Shown piece after piece: positions 4,391 to 7,264 of a stretch of DNA of 7,264 nucleotides (its first letter is position 1; every line of letters begins with the position of its first letter). A model generated the notes under the pieces. It was not told the origin of the DNA. It ran no database searches and saw only the letters and a list, made by a program, of their open reading frames with translations. Made by a program: the position numbers and the translations under genes. The DNA is from Akkermansiaceae bacterium UBA1518 (GTDB lineage Bacteria; Verrucomicrobiota; Verrucomicrobiia; Verrucomicrobiales; Akkermansiaceae): the NCBI GenBank assembly GCA_002323895.1, contig DCQM01000132.1, forward strand, positions 4,728-11,991, in the 5' to 3' direction.

Positions 4391-6394
4391 GTGCAATTCC
4401 TTGGACTGACGTTTCTGATTTTCCTTAGCGCCTTGAATGGTGCCGAGGTTCTTGAGATACTCCACGACAATTGCGCTCAGTGCCATGGGAAGGGTGGGAA
4501 AGTGAAGGGGAAGGTAAATCTTTTGGAGATCGCGGACTTAGGCCACCTCAAAGGCGATCCCGAGCTATTACAGGAAATTATCGATGTCATCGATTTTGAA
4601 GAGATGCCTCCAGAAGATGAACCGCCGCTTGAAATGGGGGAGAGAAAGCAACTGCTAGCTGGTTTAGAGGCTTTAAGATTTGAGGCGGTTTCTGAGCAGA
4701 AGGCCTTTATGCCGACTCCGATCCGGCGGATGAATCGTTTCCAGTATCACAATGCCGTGCAGGATCTCTTTGGACTAAAATGCACGGTTTATAGTCTCCC
4801 AGAGAGAATGATCCGCGATCACGGGGGATATTTCAAACCAGCTTCCGGAAAGATGGACCATTTAGTTAAGGTGGGGAGTCGTCCGCTTGGGAAGTCTCAG
4901 TTGATCGAGCCTAGGTTAGCGGGTGTCGCCGCTTTTCCACAGGATCTCAGGGCGGAGCATGGCTTTGACACCCAGGCTGATCACCTTTCCATGTCACCCC
5001 TGCTGATGGAATCGTTCCTGAAGCTGGGGCAGTCAATCACAGGGAGTCAGGATTTTGGCCCGCGGCGGGTAGGGATTTGGAAAGAGTTTTTCATACTCGA
5101 TTCTCGTGACAAGAGGGAGATGAAAGTGGTAGTGCGTGAGCGGCTACAGAAATTTTTGCGAAGAGCTTTCCGGGGCCGGGTTAAGAGTGAAGTGGTGGAG
5201 CGCTATGTGGGCTTCGTTGACGTTCAACTTGCTCGAGGAGTTGAATTTTCAGAAGCAATGAAGTTGGTAGCTGCGGCCATCATTTCCTCACCAAGGTTCC
5301 TTTATCTCTATGATGACTCCGGAAGTGATGGTGATGGATTTGAGTTGGCCTCCCGTTTGTCGTTTTTTCTCTGGGGGAGTCTACCGGACGAGGAGCTTTT
5401 AAAAGCGGCTGAGTCGGGTGAGTTGTTAAAAGAAGAAGGTGTCCAAAAGCAGTTCAGCCGGATGCTTAAGGATCCGAAGTTAAAACGCTTTTGCGATAGC
5501 TTTCCGGCTCAGTGGTTGCAGTTGGATCGAATCATTTCGTCGGTTCCGGATCCCGAGAAATTTCCCGAGTTCTACTTTTTGGCTTATCGTGATAGTATGC
5601 ACATGATGATGGAGCCTCTGCTGCTCTTTGAGACCGTCCTCATTGAAAATCTTCCAGTGACAGAATTTATTGATTCTAGTTTCACTTATCGTTCAGGTCA
5701 TTTGGAAGAGTCTTATGGAAAGCTGGGGAATCCGGCTCAGAAACGACGTGGGCAGGTGGTCGTGCTCGATTTTCATCGCGTGCCGGTGGAGGATCGACGC
5801 ATAGGCGGAGTTATCACGAATGCCGCGGTGATGACCATGACCTCTGGGCCTGAGCGGACTCAACCAATTACCCGTGGTGCCTGGTTGGCGGGAGTGATTT
5901 TTAATAATCCACCTGAACCCCCGCCGGCGGATGTTCCAACTCTTGGTGAGAAGCCTAAGGAGGGTGAAGAACATCTAACCCTGCGTGAGAGATTGTCGAT
6001 GCATCGGGAGCGGTCTGATTGCCGTGGATGTCATGAGCAGATTGATCCGCTCGGGTTTGCGCTGGAGAATTTTAATGCGATTGGCAAGTGGCGTGAAAAA
6101 TATGAAAATGGCCGCAAGGTCGATATGGAAGGCGTGCTTTTTCGAAAGCATAAATTTACCAACGTGATTGAGTTTAAGGATATTCTCCTTCTTGAGAAGG
6201 AGAGATTTGTTCGGGGATTAGCGGGGCACTTATTGGCATTTTCATTGGGACGGCAATTGAGCCCGGCCGATCAGATTGCGCTCGATGAGATTGTTGAAAA
6301 ATCTGCTATTGAGGGATATCGAATGAAGTCGCTTCTACGTGAGGTAGTTTTCAGTAAACCCTTCCGGGCCAAGGCAAGCCAAGCAAACAAATAG
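4391..6394 (+). CDS. exported DUF1592-type c-type cytochrome (PSCyt1/PSD3/PSD5/PSD4/PSCyt3/PSD2)
   Basis: This 667-residue multidomain protein starts at GTG 4391; residues 1-18 form a hydrophobic Sec-like leader. Domains in order: a PSCyt1-like haem domain with C-A-Q-C-H at 28-32 and M-P-P (72-74, possible axial Met); DUF1587/PSD3 around 108-160 (I-R-R-M-N-R-F-Q-Y-H-N-A-V-Q-D-L-F-G); DUF1595/PSD5 around 248-306 (F-L-R-R-A-F-R-G-R ending I-S-S-P-R-F-L-Y); DUF1592/PSD4 around 317-440 (F-E-L-A-S-R-L-S-F-F-L-W); DUF1588/PSCyt3 around 450-570 with a second haem motif C-R-G-C-H at 544-548 followed by I-D-P-L-G-F-A-L-E-N-F; and DUF1585/PSD2 around 590-660. The protein is somewhat shorter than many relatives, with no frameshift seen. 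Two CxxCH sites predict two covalent haems in the periplasm and an electron-transfer role; the partner reaction is unknown. The DUF1552 gene follows after 11 bp, the usual partner. The leader has no basic n-region if GTG is correct. Confidence 0.93.
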   Translation: MQFLGLTFLIFLSALNGAEVLEILHDNCAQCHGKGGKVKGKVNLLEIADLGHLKGDPELLQEIIDVIDFEEMPPEDEPPLEMGERKQLLAGLEALRFEAVSEQKAFMPTPIRRMNRFQYHNAVQDLFGLKCTVYSLPERMIRDHGGYFKPASGKMDHLVKVGSRPLGKSQLIEPRLAGVAAFPQDLRAEHGFDTQADHLSMSPLLMESFLKLGQSITGSQDFGPRRVGIWKEFFILDSRDKREMKVVVRERLQKFLRRAFRGRVKSEVVERYVGFVDVQLARGVEFSEAMKLVAAAIISSPRFLYLYDDSGSDGDGFELASRLSFFLWGSLPDEELLKAAESGELLKEEGVQKQFSRMLKDPKLKRFCDSFPAQWLQLDRIISSVPDPEKFPEFYFLAYRDSMHMMMEPLLLFETVLIENLPVTEFIDSSFTYRSGHLEESYGKLGNPAQKRRGQVVVLDFHRVPVEDRRIGGVITNAAVMTMTSGPERTQPITRGAWLAGVIFNNPPEPPPADVPTLGEKPKEGEEHLTLRERLSMHRERSDCRGCHEQIDPLGFALENFNAIGKWREKYENGRKVDMEGVLFRKHKFTNVIEFKDILLLEKERFVRGLAGHLLAFSLGRQLSPADQIALDEIVEKSAIEGYRMKSLLREVVFSKPFRAKASQANK

Positions 6395-6405
6395 AATGTG
6401 ATACG

Positions 6406-7264
6406 ATGACGACGCGACGAGGATTTTTACGAGGATTGGGTGGAGCTGCGCTGGCTTTGCCATGGATGGAAAGTTATGGGGCGAAGACTTTGACCAGTGG
6501 AGTGGCCAAGCGGATGGCTCACTTTTATGTGCCTATCGGGGTGGTGAGGCGTGGGTTCTTTCCAGGTGAGGAAGATGCGACGATTCCTAAAGGAAATTTG
6601 GGAACTCTTAGACGTTCCCTCGACAAGCAAGATCCGAATTTCAGCGTTAGGAGTTTAGATCAGTTGACTCCCACGATGACGCCACTTTCGGGATTAAAGA
6701 ATAAGATTAACCTGATCACGGGGATGGATCGAACTTTCCAACAAGGAACTGATGTGCACGCGCAGTGTGCATCCTGTTATCTAAGTAGTGCTCCCCCTTA
6801 TACAATTAAAGGGACGGCCTGGCCGCTTGATCGAACGCTTGATCATTTAGTGGCAGATGTGGCCGGAAAAGAAACACCATTTCCGACGTTAGAGTTTAGT
6901 TGTAACAGCCACAAAGATAATAAAGAGTCGATCTACTTTGATAATATTTCGTGGTATGGCACAGGGCATTTGGCTCCGTCGGTCCGCGACCCGAGAAAGA
7001 TGTATCGCCGCTTGTTTTCGACCAAGGAAATTGAGCGCTATCGGGACGTGACTGATTTGGTTTTAGAAGATGCACGATCGATGAAAAAAGATTTGGGATA
7101 TGCCGATGGGCAGAAATTTTCTGAGTATTTTGATTCCATTCGGTCGATCGAAACGCAGATGGATCGCTTGGAGGCTATGAAAGGCGAGTTGGCCAAGGTT
7201 TCGTTCGACGAACCTGCGGAGGCTTACTTGCCGAGAGGTAAGTATATTCGCCTGATGGGTGATT
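6406..7264 (+). CDS. Tat-exported DUF1552 family protein, N-terminal 286 residues
   Basis: ATG 6406 opens a frame that runs without a stop to the window end, so the 3' part is missing. The leader is M-T-T-R-R-G-F-L-R-G-L-G-G-A-A-L-A-L-P, a clear twin-arginine signal. DUF1552 traits follow: the M-A-H-F-Y-V-P-I-G-V-V block (family F-x-P-N-G-V), L-T-P-T-M-T-P-L-S-G-L-K-N-K-I-N-L-I-T-G with the usual G-M-D, a V-H-A-Q segment in place of the common G-D-H-A, L-D-R-T-L-D-H-L, L-E-F-S-C, N-I-S-W, P-R-K-M-Y-R-R-L-F and a helical segment F-D-S-I-R-S-I-E-T-Q-M near residues 240-255. The HxxSHH motif named for this family lies further C-terminal and is outside the window. It follows the DUF1592-type cytochrome by 11 bp with no evident Shine-Dalgarno site and is surely in the same operon. 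ATG 6396 meets an immediate stop and GTG 6398 meets one after three codons, so 6406 is secure. The function of the family is unknown. Confidence 0.93.
   Translation, partial: MTTRRGFLRGLGGAALALPWMESYGAKTLTSGVAKRMAHFYVPIGVVRRGFFPGEEDATIPKGNLGTLRRSLDKQDPNFSVRSLDQLTPTMTPLSGLKNKINLITGMDRTFQQGTDVHAQCASCYLSSAPPYTIKGTAWPLDRTLDHLVADVAGKETPFPTLEFSCNSHKDNKESIYFDNISWYGTGHLAPSVRDPRKMYRRLFSTKEIERYRDVTDLVLEDARSMKKDLGYADGQKFSEYFDSIRSIETQMDRLEAMKGELAKVSFDEPAEAYLPRGKYIRLMGD

Noticed and set aside
5693..5974. 93-codon open frame on the minus strand
   Set aside because: Antisense to the DUF1588 region of the cytochrome gene, with Arg/His-rich, low-plausibility protein sequence.
1..7264. Mobile elements, CRISPR, tRNA/rRNA, phage or defence genes
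   Set aside because: No transposase, integrase, direct-repeat array, cloverleaf or defence-family motif was seen on either strand; coding regions fill nearly all of the window.

Overview
The window looks like an ordinary chromosomal stretch from a member of the Planctomycetota-Verrucomicrobiota (PVC) group, more likely Verrucomicrobiota. The evidence is two gene pairs that are hallmarks of that group (DUF1553/DUF1501 and DUF1592-type cytochrome/DUF1552), several twin-arginine leaders of the N-R-R-x-x-L or T-R-R-G-F-L type, weak or absent Shine-Dalgarno sequences, and roughly balanced base composition by eye. The lineage call is an inference from gene content; no rRNA or marker gene is present.

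Layout. (1) 1-2729, plus strand: the C-terminal end of a PSCyt/DUF1553 cytochrome-associated protein, then a Tat-exported DUF1501 protein only 4 bp downstream, then a Tat-exported TIM-barrel sugar isomerase/epimerase of the hydroxypyruvate-isomerase type. A strong U-tailed hairpin (2745-2781) closes this block and also serves the convergent minus-strand block. (2) 2854-4311, minus strand: a secreted alpha/beta hydrolase, transcribed first, then a secreted DUF1080 (3-keto-disaccharide hydrolase family) protein, separated by 111 bp that holds a composite stem-loop. (3) From 4391 to the window end, plus strand: a 667-residue two-CxxCH DUF1587/1595/1592/1588/1585 cytochrome-like protein with a GTG start, followed 11 bp later by a Tat-exported DUF1552 protein cut by the window edge.

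How the genes may work together. All six genes with a visible N-terminus carry a predicted export signal, Tat for three and Sec-like for three, so this is an extracytoplasmic gene set. The families suggest carbohydrate processing (DUF1080, sugar isomerase, carbohydrate-esterase-like hydrolase) next to two different haem-protein/Tat-partner pairs whose biochemical role is unknown. A periplasmic sugar oxidation or keto-sugar cleavage module is a reasonable hypothesis, but no dehydrogenase, glycoside hydrolase or transporter is in view.

The window holds no RNA gene, mobile element, CRISPR array or long repeat that I can see. The points most worth checking are the two cytochrome/Tat pairs bracketing the sugar enzymes, the missing canonical catalytic histidine in the hydrolase, and the poorly defined start of the large cytochrome gene.
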